A DNA stretch of 47,691 nucleotides from Acanthaster planci (lineage: Eukaryota > Echinodermata > Asteroidea > Valvatida > Acanthasteridae): the NCBI RefSeq assembly GCF_001949145.1, contig NW_019091384.1, positions 1,906,090-1,953,780 of the forward strand, read 5' to 3'. A program made the position numbers and the translations under genes. The notes under the pieces were generated by a model. It was not told where the DNA came from. It saw only the letters and a list, made by a program, of their open reading frames with translations, and did not search any database. Shown in pieces: positions 1 to 10,686 of the stretch (position 1 is its first letter; each line of letters starts with the position of its first letter).

Positions 1-3000
1 TCATTTCTTTGTCTTTTAGTTCCCCCCCCCATTGTTTTTACTAGGGGAGCAAGCGCCCCCTGTCGTGACACCCGGCTCTGGGGCACGTGTTTGTATTACG
101 CAACTTTCTGGGGACACACCATGCACTTTCCTATCGAAAAAAACTGTTTATTACCAGTCTTGTGAGAAAACTAGTCTTTACCCGATGGAAGTTTTCTTTT
201 TGTAATGTCGCACTTCCCTTGGCAAAAGAAGACATCACGCAGGGCCACGATCATTGTCTTTATTCAAGTCGGGTTTCCACACACACACACAAATCGCTCC
301 CCTGCACTCGTTGGTGCAGACTACCATTCCGTGTCAGTGGAACAGGAGACACAGGATAAAGCCGATAAGACACGGGTTTTTAGTTAGATATGTTGATCCA
401 TTAAGTACTCTGGCCAGATATTTTGACGACACATGGATTACTATACGTCGAGGCAGACTTTAGACTTCAGAAGGGACCGTTTAAACTGAAGATAAAAACC
501 GTCGGGCACCCACGGTAAGTGACCTTGATGGGGCAACCTTTTACAAAGCATGAAAGTTTTGTGGAGTATCCAGTCAGTGCACTTTACTTTGATTAATTAA
601 TCTACCACTGACGCGTTCAGACCGGATAGCAAGCGACATGGCACCCAAACGGTGAGCACGTAATTAACAGCCTTCCAGCTCTAAGTTCTCCCATTCAGCG
701 CTTGCACAGGCAGTGCGATGGTCAGATATGACACGGTGTTCACGTAGTACCCGAAGGTGTGCATGTTTATAGGCGTTGATAATGCAATACAAATCCAAAT
801 GGTTGGGTAACCGACTGATAATGTTAGGACACCAGGCAGAACCCAGTGACTGGTTACGGTTTTGAAGTCTATTGTGTTCAAACAATGGTAACCCACAAAT
901 GTTTTTCAAAGGAAACCAAGAAATAAATTTCAAACCTTAACATCAGTCTTGATTTGATACATACGAGCCTATATTGATCTTATGTCTACGTGGCACAATA
1001 AACGTAAACAGAAGGAATTTCTAAACAAAATTTACTGCAGTGTGAGTTTCATTCATTATTATAACTAATGAATCAAACCAACAATCGCAATCATGATATG
1101 TAATGCATTTGTATAAATAATTGCATTTCTGAAGTCAAAGCATTCAAGTTTATCTTTCCTTGTGGGTTCGCTAGAAGATATGGTAAAACTTAAGCGACTA
1201 AGAGAGAGACACAGTCCTCAAAATTAAAAGAGAGACGTTCTCGAACTCTTCCATAAGCACTCGTCCAATCCGAATAAGATCAGCTATCAAACCTTGGCAT
1301 ACAAAAACTTTTGAAAAAATGTCTCCCAAAGTGTTCCAGAATGCTGTAAGGATCCTATGACTGTCACATTATCAGCCTGTTTTTGTTTTTTGTTTTTGTT
1401 TTTGTTTTGTTTGTTTGTTTGTTTTTAACATTATCGGCGTCGGGCGTATTTGGTTAATACATAATCAATTGCTTCGGTAATCGTTACCGGTACGTTATCA
1501 TTTGAAGACTGTCACATGTTTTGGCATTTTTCAAGAAATGTTTTGCAACACAATCTTTGATTTAATAAGGGGTGCTTGACCGGTCTTCAAACGACAGTTT
1601 ATCGCGTATTATCAGCTTTTAACCTCCTGAGCCGGTTTTTAACGTTATAGTTTTGGGATCTCTGATCGAGCATCAGATCAGTGTGAAACAAGCAGGTCTT
1701 GTGTACCCATTCAACAACGCGCAAAGTGACCGTGTACCTGTATTAACATGATGCCCGCTGTTGACGCCAATGTACGGCGTAGTGGGAACCAATGAGTCTG
1801 TCACTCTGCAGTCAAAACTTGACACAAGTTCCTACTCTGTGTCGCATCGCACAGTAGGCATCTTTCGACATTTCAAAATGTACTTTTTAGGTGCGTTGCG
1901 TACACGATGCATTCATGCGTTTCACTTTCACGGACACAAAATCGACCCCTTGACATAACACACGTGTTCGATATGCATCGCTTGGCGCAAGTATTAACGC
2001 ACATTGTGGAAAGGCGCCTTACGCTGCGCGCTTCAGTTTCTATATTAAAGCCGGTTGCTTAGCCCTGCTGGAAATGAGCTTCCAGAGCTACGGCTCCACG
2101 TCTATTGTCAGCGAATCCTCAGCATTTCACATATTATACCGGGTGAAATCCTAGGCGTATGATACGGCTCTAGACAACATTTTGAATGCAGCCAGGAGAA
2201 CGTAAAACTAATAGCAAGTTTGACTTTCACAAAACATTTACTTGAATCTGGTCTAGTATCCGGCATTCGCAAAGAGGACGACGGGTAAAAATGCAGCTGT
2301 TCAAGAGTCATTGGTGAGGGCAACCATACTCAAGGTTTTGCCGCTTGTATTAAATTCACTGCCGAACAAATCAAAGCTCAACGTGGCTACAGAGTTAGAT
2401 GAAAACAAACTAAATTGCCTTCTTTTTCACGAAGACGCAAATTTCTCACCAGAGACTAAAACCTAGGTTTCCAGAAAATTGCAGGAAAGAGGGGGTCTTA
2501 AACGACACAAAAAATACAAAACGATGTTAGACGTTAATTAAAAGTGATTGTGAAGACAAACAAACTCGCCTCTTTGTGAAAAGGCTAAAATTCATGTGAC
2601 TTTGATCTATTCTTGAAAAACGTGTGCTATTTTACCAGGTACAAAATTGTTGCATTTGTATACATTTTCAGCGTCAAATTTGTCTCTTCATGAAAACAGT
2701 ACAGCCAGTTTGACCGTGAATTTGCCCTTAATTGCTAACGCTATATCTATGGAAGATACCTTCGCCACTTTGTGCACACGCAAAATGCGGAATAGTTGAA
2801 ATTTTGCCCCAGGCAGATCATCGTGATCTTGCTAGTTTCAGTAGATTTGGTAAAAACGATTTCACAAAGTTGTAGGCATCGCCTAACCTCATTGATTTTG
2901 CCCCCGAATAAAATTTGTAAAAAATCATGATTTTGTTCCAAAGTGTGTCTTTGTAAAAACAGTGACGAAATGTAAGACTATATGTCTGTCGTTTTAAATC

Positions 3001-3790
3001 AAGACCAAGTGAAATATGGAAAGTCTAGAACATTGGAGTTTGGGGCGATCTCAGCGTGGTGTGCACCTTTAATTAACATAGCAATGGAAATCACTCTTCT
3101 GCCCAAACATTATAAATTCTGTAGCCATAAAATAGAGAAACGTTTATTCTATCCTTGTAAAGCCAATTTGATTTTGGAATAGCTGTGAAATGCCCTATTC
3201 TACGTGAATTCACCAAACACTCTGTTTTCATTTTGGGAAGTATAGTGCGTTGAACAAATTATTTTTCCCAGAAAAAATTCACGCCACGAAGTTTTCTGAT
3301 GGTATTGACCTATTGAAGGACAAACGACTGCACTGATTAGCTTTAAAGGGAAAAAAGGTGCATCTTGAGACCTAGGTGAAATCGCTTACATTTCCTGCGC
3401 GATTTCAATTCGCTTCCACCGTTTTGTTGGAGATTTCTCTCGCTGTTCTTTGCCATTCAAACATCTCAACTGCAGGCACTGTTCACAATATTCCTCATTG
3501 GGCAAGAAAAACATAAAGATGTTTCCCAAGACAAAAACGACTTGAAACAATTTCCACGCAAGATAAAAACAGTGTGGTAAGAGGGTGCCAACAAGTGATG
3601 TGTGGCTGTGGAAATGCATGATCAGCCGACACGTGGACTTGTTTTTACCCAAACCGAAGCCTCAGTGACCTGTGTAACCTGTTAGCAGCTAAGCCAAAAA
3701 TCCCCTTCATTTTTAGAATATTTGTTTCACTTATACATATTCAGATATCTTGGTAACCGGCTCTAGTTTCTTCAAGGCAGCCAATGCACC
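1..3790. other. Intergenic/5' flank of TLCD5-like copy A, no gene seen
   Basis: Open frames here are short, overlap one another on both strands and match no family I recognise. A T-rich (TTTTTG/TTTG)n tract lies at 1381-1426. A short segment near 46-75 with the word AGCGCCCCCT resembles the ends of interspersed repeats seen elsewhere in the window (13810, 29890). The last 60 bases before 3791 contain CT-rich sequence and AG dinucleotides that could be a 3' splice site for an untranslated first exon. Confidence 0.6.
1381..1426. repeat. (TTTTTG)n/(TTTG)n microsatellite
   Basis: Imperfect run of TTTTTG units followed by TTTG units. Low-complexity sequence with no coding meaning. Confidence 0.9.
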
Positions 3791-3998
3791 ATGGAGCTCA
3801 GCCCAGCCGCCATCTTGTTCATTGTGGTGACGTCATTTACCCTATGGAGCGCCCTCCATGGCCTTCAATGCCTCCTTCTACCTCATCAGACGAACGAGTG
3901 GAACTACCGGGTGGTGGTAACCGTCCATTCGGTGACCATGCTTGTTTTGGGGGCAGCATTTGAATTGTTCATCGACCCATGGCGTTTCCCCCATCTAG
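3791..3998 (+). CDS. TLCD5: TLCD5-like copy A, coding exon 1
   Basis: Start codon in ACCATGG context. The exon encodes 69 codons plus one base: a first membrane segment, then the conserved NEWNYRVVVTVHS block and the WRFPHL block that corresponds to WPFTHP in copy B. It ends at CTAG before the GTAGTT donor. Without splicing the frame stops at about 4057, inside the intron. Confidence 0.88.
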
Positions 3999-5642
3999 GT
4001 AGTTTGGTTTTGTGTATTGATAAGAGTAATAGCTATGCAGTGTTGTGGTGTTTGTGAGGTATACTGAAACAGTACGGGTGTTGGATGTGGTACGACGTCA
4101 ATTAAACACACTTGATTATTCAATAAGTACTTGGTCTTCCAGCAAGCAAAGGACAGAGAGTTCACCGTCTCAAAATTGTTGGACTGTCCTCTGAATACGT
4201 TTGTATGGATTTCTGGGAATTCAAAGTAGTCCAACTTGGGGTATACGGCTCAAATTCACAACTAAATGTCGCTTTTCTCTCTCGCGTTATCCGGACATTT
4301 AGTGAAACCAAAGAACCAAAATACACTCTATAAACGTCCGGGTCAGATTGACCCAAAATTGGGCCCCATTCGGTAAAACCTTTTCCCGGGTCAAATTATG
4401 ACCCAGAAAAGGGTCATACCGAGTGGGACCTAATTCTGCGTCAATCTGACCCGGAAGTTTTTAGAGTGTACTCATCACTATTTTGATATTTTCTCAAGAT
4501 GTCACTTATATGATGCATTAATCTCAGGACGTCGTCATCTTGCCTCCAAATTACGTCATCGTGAGTTTGATGGCATTTCCAGGGCTTCGTAACTGTAAAA
4601 TCCCAGAAGTTTTTCAGTTTTCGTCATTCGCTATTTCAACTCAGAAAAGAGCCAGGCGTTTACGAGCCACCTACAGTAGCCCCATCTCACACCTTTTACA
4701 GAGGGATACATGGGCTCTCATTTTCTGCAGAGTGAACTCAGTGGGCTGAAATGCAAACCAAGGCGGACTACTACCAGATGTTACGTTCCGAGAGGGGAGG
4801 GGGACACACGCCTATAAGCCGGAGGTGCCCCCCCCACAGCTCCCCCATCATGAGGGATAGGGTCTGGGAAATAATAATTGATGGGTGCATTACAGTGATG
4901 ATCATTTTATGTCTTATTTCTCAAGGAATACAGACACAAGGTGCAAAACCAAATGAAACTCCAGACTTGCGTAACATTTTCTAATACTACCGAAGGATAA
5001 CCTAAAGGCGAACTCAATTACTGTCGAGAGGGTCTCCTAAAATGTCAACAAATACAAAAACACGCTAAAATCACACATAGAGATTTATAAAGACAAAACT
5101 CAGAATTAATTAATCATCATAGTGTGTGATCGTGGGCTGTCGTTTTTGTTACTTTTTCCCCGCCAGGCCAACCGTCCAACAGCAAGGAGTTGGCAACTCT
5201 AGCAGTGTGTCTTGGCTACTTTATCTACGACTCAATTTACACCTTGTACAGTGGCAAAACTGTGTCAATGAATGTCCACCATGCGGTGTGCGTTGCAGGT
5301 CTCTGCGTAGCCTTGACATCAGCCGTCAGCGGTGCCGAAATCCTCTTCTGCCTCTTCCTGGGAGAACTGACCAACCCACTGTTGCAGGTGCGCTTTTTCC
5401 TGCGTGCCGCAGGCATGACAAAACACATCCTGTACGAGGTGAACGACGTCTTGTTTTTGGTGACGTTTATTGTTATACGTATCGGCCTCGGCTCGTACCT
5501 GCTCTACTGTGTCCTCATGGATCCGGTGCTTCATTTGTTTTACAAGACGGGTGGGATTGCACTGCATCTCATTTCGGTAGTTTTCATGGGAGAAATGCTG
5601 ACGGTTAGTTATAAGAAGTACATACAGAAAAAGAATGTGTGA
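3791..5642 (+). CDS. TLCD5: TLC domain-containing protein 5-like, copy A (two coding exons)
   Basis: Join 3791-3998 with 5167-5642, giving 227 residues, close to the usual 240 or so of vertebrate TLCD5/TMEM136. The family is a multi-pass membrane protein of the TRAM-LAG1-CLN8 fold whose biochemical activity is not settled. Visible marks are a hydrophobic N-terminal segment, the EWN-R-V-H signature in exon 1, an HH pair at residues 107-108, the SGAE and LTNPLLQVR stretch, and several later hydrophobic helices. The intron (3999-5166) has a GTAGTT donor and a CCAG acceptor and splits a Gly codon in phase 1, exactly as in the other two copies. An out-of-frame upstream ATG sits 7 bases before the chosen start. 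The protein ends in KKNV, a KKXX-type ER retrieval signal that the other copies lack. Identity is firm; function is inferred from the family only. Confidence 0.9.
4322..4470. mobile_element. Foldback MITE in the intron of TLCD5-like copy A
   Basis: The left arm starts TACACTCTA and carries GGGTCAGATTGAC; the right arm is its imperfect reverse complement and ends TAGAGTGTA. The arms are about 53 bases each and flank a 40-base centre with another GGGTCA/TGACCC pair. The bounding TA on each side fits a TA target duplication, as for Tc1/mariner-type non-autonomous elements. No coding sequence is present. Confidence 0.8.
5167..5642 (+). CDS. TLCD5: TLCD5-like copy A, coding exon 2
   Basis: Follows a pyrimidine-rich tract ending CCAG at 5166. 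The frame continues from exon 1 in phase 1 and reads QPSNSKELATLAVCLGYF, then the HH pair, LTNPLLQVRFFLR and the final membrane helices, to the TGA at 5640-5642. The C-terminal four residues are KKNV. Confidence 0.9.
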
Positions 5643-5877
5643 TGAGATTTCACTGGATTAAAGAAAAACGTGCACACTTGTGGTAACAGAACTGCCATTG
5701 CCGGAAAACAGTGCGTATAGGTTGTATTGGATTTTATGGGTTCTGTTGGAATTATGTAGCGAAACCAAAAGAAAGTAACTGCAATCATGCTCTAAGAACA
5801 ACCGCCCCCATGTGCCTAACTAAATCAAAACCAACAAACACAGAATCAAACGTAAGGAAACCGAACGAAAAACATTA

Positions 5878-5883
5878 AATAAA
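5878..5883 (+). terminator. Candidate poly(A) signal for TLCD5-like copy A
   Basis: AATAAA about 235 bases after the stop codon of copy A, the first exact hexamer seen downstream of it. Position and strand fit a 3' UTR end, but cleavage here is inferred. Confidence 0.4.
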
Positions 5884-6247
5884 CGACCAGGACAAACGTA
5901 CAGTGTGATCGAGACCACGACCAAGCTCAAATTTAGAAAAACAAACAAAGCAAAAACAAACACTACGGTACCAAACCAAAAAGGGTCGGTGACAGTTTGA
6001 TAGTTGAAAATTACCAGCAAATTGAGTCCAAGCCTTATTGCAGCATCATTTTCATGCACGGATATTTTTAGGGGGGGGGGCAATCGCTCAGGAACAAGTT
6101 GGGTATATAGTTGGATATGTACAACCGTTTCAGAACGGTTGCGTGTTAATCCACAAAGATAATGGTGAAGGCAGACATTGAAATAAGGAGATTCACGCGT
6201 GCCCATTGCGTGTCTACGCATCCGTCGCAGCTGCTGCACTATAACGT

Positions 6248-6330
6248 AGTGGCGTAGCTAGGATTTTGCTAGTGGGAGGGGGGCGCACCAGCATCTTATG
6301 GGGGGCACCAGCTTTCAGTGATGTAACTGA
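6248..6330 (+). repeat. Interspersed repeat, GTGGCGTAGCTAGGAT family, plus copy
   Basis: Starts AGTGGCGTAGCTAGGATTTT and continues with a G-run and GCACCAGC twice. The same sequence occurs in reverse orientation at 27447-27517, with matching order of blocks (TAGCTAGGATTTT, G-run, GCACCAGCAT, GCACC-GCTTTCA). Class unknown; it is non-coding. Confidence 0.8.
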
Positions 6331-8435
6331 CAACTGTCAATCTAGTCTGATGGACTTGGGAGGGAATGGATGACCCGCAATTCCATTCAGGGGCTCCACT
6401 GGCTCTCTGCATGGAACCGTAATTTCATATTCAACGGCTTTCAGTGACGCACAGGGTATATGCAAAGTCACGCGGGTTATGTGCCCGTCTACCCACTACG
6501 ATCAGTCTGAAAAGTCACAAACATTGTGCAGAAAAATACAAAGTAAAAGACAGCAAGACGGCAAAAACCACTGACACGTGACATATAAAAGCAACACAAA
6601 AGTCAGTAGCTCACTCAATCAATTTCGTCACGGTTGCTTTACTTGCATTGAAACAGGAATAGGCGTTGCAATGATTGATTCAGTCACCTAAAGGCCTAGA
6701 GGCCCTAATAAGAGAGATCTCAGGAATAATTCATGTAGTGGAAAGAGCAGTCCCATTCAGTGATTGTTTGATGAAATATTCCATTCCACTCTGGTTAACT
6801 TTGTGCAGAAAATTTTATACAATACCTACAATAATTTGTGTTATCTGATTGATGGTGTATCGTAGATCATGTCACTGAATTCGTTCTATTCAATGGTACC
6901 ACCCTTCCTTATGATATCTCATTTCCAGTAAGAATGAGGAAATTAACGTAGGGACATGAACCAGTCTAACGTTGCACGGTACAAAGTAAGTAGCGCTTCA
7001 GACATGAATCTGGCAAAATGACAGACGTTATTAATACACACTAGCGGGACCTATTTGCTCAAACAGAAGCAGACTTATGCATGCATAAAATCGGTATAAA
7101 ATAAACACTGAATGTTTGAAATTAATATTGAATTGTTCACATTCGTGCAGTGGTAAGAATAATTTCATTCAGTAACGGATAAAATGTTCGATTCACTCGG
7201 CTTCGCCTCATGGAATCAAGCATTTCATCTGTCACCCCATGATGGCATTTTCTCATTTTGCACTCATGACCATCATTCGTTAAACCATCTGTAGCTTCAT
7301 TACATTATTCTTCATACCAAGCTCAAATCAACAGCAATAGACGTGTAAATTAATTAAGGCAGTAGGTTGGTGGGTGGGTGGTATACACGTCCTTTCACTC
7401 CCCACTTCGCTTCAGACTCAATAGCACCACACTTTTGCGGAGTATTCTCTGCAGAAGTCCACTCGTTCCAAAAAAGTATACATTTTCAAAATGTTGAGTA
7501 GGTTACATGTTTCAAGTAGCCTATAAAGTATATTTTTCAAGTGATTGCTTCTACGAGATCTAGAAACATTGGGATTTTTTTTCTCAGATCGCTCTGTATG
7601 TGTTGTCGGAACGACTTGCCCCGCCAACTCTTCCACTCACACTCAACACTCTCAATTTCCCTAACTCATCTCATAATCTTTAACCTATCATAGTAATTTG
7701 GAAATATGTTTTTTTTTTCCTTTTTTTTTCAAAAACATCTCGTAGAACTTTCAATTTCGGAAAATATATAGTGGCATTTTTTATATCGCAAACTTAATTG
7801 AAATTTTAAAAAGTCCATGCACAGTGCAAAGACCTACAGAATAGTTACAATACCCACAGGCATACAGTTGTGTCCAAGCTGGGGAGATACAATGAAATTG
7901 GCAAGGTTTTTGATTGTCGAAATAAAACATGCACAAACACACACACATGCAGCTAGCCGAGTTGGTTGTACGTTTGGCTCTTTCTGCTTATTATAAATAT
8001 CGCCGGCACACCTTTCACTTTTTGCCAAAGGGAACGTGGGCCAACAATCGGCAAGAGGTGGACAGTTTGCATCAAATATAAAGCAAAACAACCCCCCCCC
8101 ATGAAAAACCTAAAAACGAAAAATCTCCACACTTCACATCATCTATGACTAAGACGGAATAGCAACAATATTTAAGATATTGACATAAGAATCATTTCAG
8201 CTGCACTCTATTGCTACGGTAAAAATAAAACTACATGTAAAAGTATAACTTTGCCTTTCATAGAAGGAACACACACAACGCATAAAAATAACAAGCAATC
8301 ACAAGACCCTTGTAAGCACTAACCACTTTTCAAACGGAAGACAGAGGCAAACAGTAGTTGCATTTATATGGCGAATGGCAAGGCTTAATAAACGTGTTTC
8401 AGTGAGCAAGGTGATATTTTACAGCAGCATGAGGC

Positions 8436-8482
8436 TTTGGTTTTTTTTTTTTTTTGGTGTTTTTTGTTTTTGTTTTTTTTTG
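8436..8482. repeat. T-rich low-complexity run
   Basis: Runs of T broken by single or double G. On the minus strand this is an A-rich tract, so it could be a retroposon tail, but no body was recognised next to it. Confidence 0.8.
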
Positions 8483-10194
8483 GCAACAGAGAGCCAAAAT
8501 TGAGCGCCTAACCTTCCCCGTTTACCGGAAACACCTGGACGATTTTTGATAGTGCGTGTGGCATTAAGTTCCGGTCACCACGACATTGCACATAGAAAAT
8601 AAACAGCACAAAAGGGAGGAAAGCCGCATTACGTTTAGTTTAAAAAATAAAAAAAGTTGTCAGAAACGGATAGGAAAGCAACTGAAGTAAGGTTTTGTGC
8701 TGAACTTTCAAAGTTCCCCAACTACCTCATATCCTCCCAAAGTGTTACACTCCCATGCAAAACATTATAATGATGGGGTCTGGCATGGATGATGTGCTCA
8801 ATCAAGGATATGGAAATGTTGGCTCAGCCCATTTCGAACTGAATACATCTTTCTGACAAGACTGAATAAATAAAAATAAAAGTGTAGGGAAATTTGTTTT
8901 TCACTGTGGCAGAGTTCGTGTTGGTCATTTTTGACAAAAGCACGGTACTGTTAAAGAAAATAGTCCAGTTGTATGAATACCATCGTAGTGATGTGTCAAT
9001 ACTAGGATGTCCCGGTCCGAAGTGGTTAAAGGTGGGTTTGAAAATAACTCTTTTCTTTGGCATAAATGATATCCAATGCAGTGACTCGGAACGATTACGA
9101 GCAAAAATACTGAATACACGTATTTGGTTTTTGCTGGGTACGGCAGTCAACAGACAAATCGAGGAGACACCGTTCCTGCAGGGTCATCACTCTTGCGCAG
9201 ATTTTTTTTTGTGCGCATTTTTGCAAGTCATCACAACACCCTATCAGTCTGACAGAAATTGAACGCGTGCGTACCGGCCACCTGTATGCGATCAAGAGGG
9301 CCCCGCAGTATTGGCTTCCAATTCCGGTTGCTGGACTAGCCTATAACCACCGATAGAAATACTGCCTGGGGAGATGCAAATTTAAACAGAAATATATTGG
9401 GTTTGGTTTTGGCTCGTTTGCCAACCGGAGCCATTCACAATACGATGTGCCTCTAAGATTTATCCCCCCAAAAGGGGGCTTTCTTTCCTAGCTTACAGGT
9501 TGTCGTCAGTATTCTGACGTCATCAGTAACTCTGAGACACCAGCTACCACCTTAGAAGTTGGTGACGATCTAGCGAAGGAAACCGATGTCAGGTAATCAA
9601 CTGAAAGAATGTTGGACTGATCACGGAATTATTAGAAATGGTGGCAAAACAGGGATGGGGTTGGGGGTTCGATTGTGAACCGGGAGACAACGTAGAGAGA
9701 TCCACATCAACGGCTGATCACCATTAATGCTGTTATTTGATGGAGACCTTTTCCCCACAATTCTTCCGATTCTTCAGCCCCATATGAGGGTGCAGCTGGA
9801 TTGTAAATGGCTCTGCTAAACCATGGAGGTCTTTTCCTACCTCCATGGATAAACCCAATAGTCAACTCGCTTCATGACAAAGTCACAGGGTCCAGACAAA
9901 TTACTTTGTCATATAACCTGGAGTTTCTTACGAAAGGAGCGGAAAATAAAGACGACCATAAAAATGCAAGAAATTGGAGTTCTCAAATTGGCTCATTCAT
10001 AACAATATTTTGTTATGGCAATGTTCTTTACACCGAGAGTCAACTGTATTCAAATTTGAAACTCCAGACAAAGGAATTCATCAGTTAATCTCTTCAAATT
10101 TCAAATGACATTCAAATTCATGACAGTCAGAACTTCGACAGTCTGCAACTCATGTGCTCTTCATTAGCCCCTGTTGCCTTCTACCTGCCCTCCT

Positions 10195-10686
10195 TCAATG
10201 TCCACACAGGGTGAAGCTTGCCTTGTGCCATACGATTCGTTGGCCAAACAAAATTTCTTCCTTCCTGCCACGGTAAATGAAAATAAAAACTCTGTAAACG
10301 GGTTTTCCAAGTCCATAAGTGTTACTTGTGTTGTGAAGTGGAAAAAAATACCCGAGGTTTGCTTTTTTCTTTTGCAGAGCCAGACAACTGAACGAAATTT
10401 TAAGTATCATGCAAGTGATAAATGTTTTACATGTACTATTCAACTGTTCCTCTAGCTGCTCGGCCAGATCGCGCCGTTCGACGTCACGAAGGGCTTCGAT
10501 GAGATCGCTTGTGGGCTTGGTCCGGCTTTGACACAGCATGTCAAAGATCTGGTTGTTTACGCTCCCTGCATACTCCGACTTGATTTTAGACAATTCTTTG
10601 TAGCTAATGCCCAGGTTCGTGGCCAGCTCCTCCCATTCGGGTCCTAAATCTCTGGCAAGTTGCCGAAATCGTTGCTCCTCTATGAT
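10195..10686 (-). CDS. ZU5/death gene, exon 11: C-terminal death domain
   Basis: Pyrimidine-rich tract TTCCTTTCTGTTCTTGTCCAAG, then phase 0 coding. The death domain reads FRQLARDLGPEWEELATNLG, ISYKELSKIKSEYAGS, QIFDMLCQSRTKPTSDLIEA, LRDVERRDLAEQLEEQ, with the usual six-helix Leu pattern. The Trp common in the Q-x-x-x-M-L-x-x-W position is replaced here (Cys-Gln-Ser). After residue about 1060 the frame stays open for some 75 further codons to a TGA at 10195. That tail (K-, F- and S-rich) does not look like a domain and may be 3' intronic or UTR sequence if a donor near 10430 is used. Confidence 0.88.
   Translation of the reverse strand: MIEEQRFRQLARDLGPEWEELATNLGISYKELSKIKSEYAGSVNNQIFDMLCQSRTKPTSDLIEALRDVERRDLAEQLEEQLNSTCKTFITCMILKISFSCLALQKKKANLGYFFPLHNTSNTYGLGKPVYRVFIFIYRGRKEEILFGQRIVWHKASFTLCGH

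Larger units (their letters stand above)
5884..10194. other. Intergenic region between two convergent genes, repeats only
   Basis: Copy A (plus) and the ZU5/death gene (minus) converge on this stretch. It holds an interspersed repeat copy (6248-6330), T-rich runs (7707-7729, 8436-8482), C and G runs, and open frames such as 5820-6239 (minus) and 8894-9262 (plus) that show no family resemblance and no splice support. The 3' UTR of the minus gene should lie in the upper part, but I could not find a clear AATAAA on that strand. Confidence 0.55.

Noticed and set aside
5126-5608. 160-codon frame overlapping TLCD5 copy A exon 2
   Set aside because: Shadow of the real exon in another frame; Arg/Pro/Cys-rich without homology.
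5820-6239. 139-codon minus-strand frame
   Set aside because: Composition follows a low-complexity CAAA-rich plus strand; no start context, no domain, and it overlaps the probable 3' UTR of TLCD5 copy A.
8894-9262. 122-codon plus-strand frame
   Set aside because: Two antisense frames overlap it, no domain or splice signals support it; likely chance.
9807-10088. 93-codon plus-strand frame downstream of the ZU5/death gene
   Set aside because: No domain and it lies antisense to the expected 3' UTR of that gene.
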